Part shown: positions 14,116 through 14,408 of the stretch, in pieces
Layout: every line of letters starts with the position of its first letter
Numbering within the stretch: position 1 is the stretch's first letter
Assembly: GCA_002309215.1 (NCBI GenBank)
Contig: DBXG01000018.1
Coordinates: 39,358-53,765, forward strand
Length of the DNA: 14,408 bases
DNA from: Alphaproteobacteria bacterium UBA1218
Lineage (GTDB): Bacteria > Pseudomonadota > Alphaproteobacteria > Rs-D84
Reading direction: 5' to 3'
The notes under the pieces: model-generated
The model's input: the letters and a program-made list of their open reading frames with translations, nothing else
What the model was told of the DNA's origin: nothing
The model's database searches: none
Position numbers and translations under genes: made by a program

Positions 14116-14408
14116 ATGGAATACAGACAAATGCTTAAAGAAATACAAAACCCAGAAAACAAGGTGTTTCGGCGTGTGCGCTGTATGATGGCGGGGGTGG
14201 AGAATATAAAGTATTCATTGCATGGTCAAAATAATAAAGTGTTGTTCGAGGTGTATGGTTCTGAACTTGGTGAATCTGCGCCAAGCCAGTTCAAGAATGC
14301 TGTACTGATTGGTGGTAACGCACAACCATTTTCGTTAAAGCAAGTCCATGAATTGTTTATGGCATTGTCTGACAGATACGAAAAAGAAGAACAATTGAAA
14401 GAAATGTT
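14116..14408 (+). CDS. Hypothetical protein, partial (runs off the right edge)
   Basis: The first 97 residues of an open frame are visible and no stop is reached. The start follows AGGA by 8 bases. The sequence is hydrophilic, without signal peptide or membrane helix; a basic stretch near residues 16-22 (KVFRRVR) and a charged helix near 77-97 (LFMALSDRYEKEEQLKEM) are the only visible features. I do not recognise a family. The frame shows normal codon use and the ribosome site supports it as a real gene. Confidence 0.6.
   Translation, partial: MEYRQMLKEIQNPENKVFRRVRCMMAGVENIKYSLHGQNNKVLFEVYGSELGESAPSQFKNAVLIGGNAQPFSLKQVHELFMALSDRYEKEEQLKEM

Noticed and set aside
1..14408. CRISPR arrays, tRNA, rRNA or insertion sequences anywhere in the window.
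   Set aside because: No regularly spaced repeats, no T-loop-like GGTTCRANNCC with a cloverleaf, no transposase and no terminal inverted repeats were seen on reading both strands by eye; small RNAs could still be missed.

Overview
The window comes from an AT-rich bacterial chromosome, most likely an alphaproteobacterium. The evidence is a gene order I associate with that class (ftsE-ftsX-DUF218-plsC), a TolB that fits the class, an HX4E version of the PlsC active site, and an outer-membrane barrel with signal-peptide exports, which mark a Gram-negative envelope. Almost all of it is compact housekeeping and envelope DNA, with short gaps, frequent stop/start overlaps and few obvious mobile sequences. 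No rRNA, tRNA, CRISPR array or insertion sequence was seen. No gap between genes exceeds about 210 bases.

Left part (1-1830): a terminator of an upstream gene, then a stand-alone two-membrane-helix VirB2/TrbC-like pilin gene with its own promoter and terminator. Facing it on the minus strand is a two-gene unit, a ribbon-helix-helix (RHH) regulator and an unrecognised 280-residue protein. It is driven by a strong promoter embedded in two near-identical 15-bp repeats. This looks like an autoregulated toxin-antitoxin-like or SOS-type accessory module and is the most distinctive genetic unit here.

Middle part (1830-8520): tolB followed by a secreted thermonuclease-like protein on plus. On minus lies the operon ftsE-ftsX-ydcF(DUF218)-plsC, two of whose junctions are TAATG stop/start overlaps; it handles division-site cell wall control, envelope metabolism and phospholipid synthesis. 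Divergent from it are an outer-membrane beta-barrel gene and an exported coiled-coil protein gene. A YqaA/DedA-family membrane protein gene on minus appears to have a leaderless transcript.

Right part (8520-14408): rbfA-lepA, both ribosome-related, followed closely by a cysteine-rich hypothetical gene and a tyrosine-recombinase-like gene. The latter keeps its DNA-binding domains but has lost every catalytic residue I can locate, and may be a domesticated DNA-binding protein. Then come acpP and fabF for fatty acid synthesis, each with its own signals and separated by a terminator, and the start of an unrecognised gene that runs off the right edge.

All family calls are by eye from motifs and gene order; no database search was possible.
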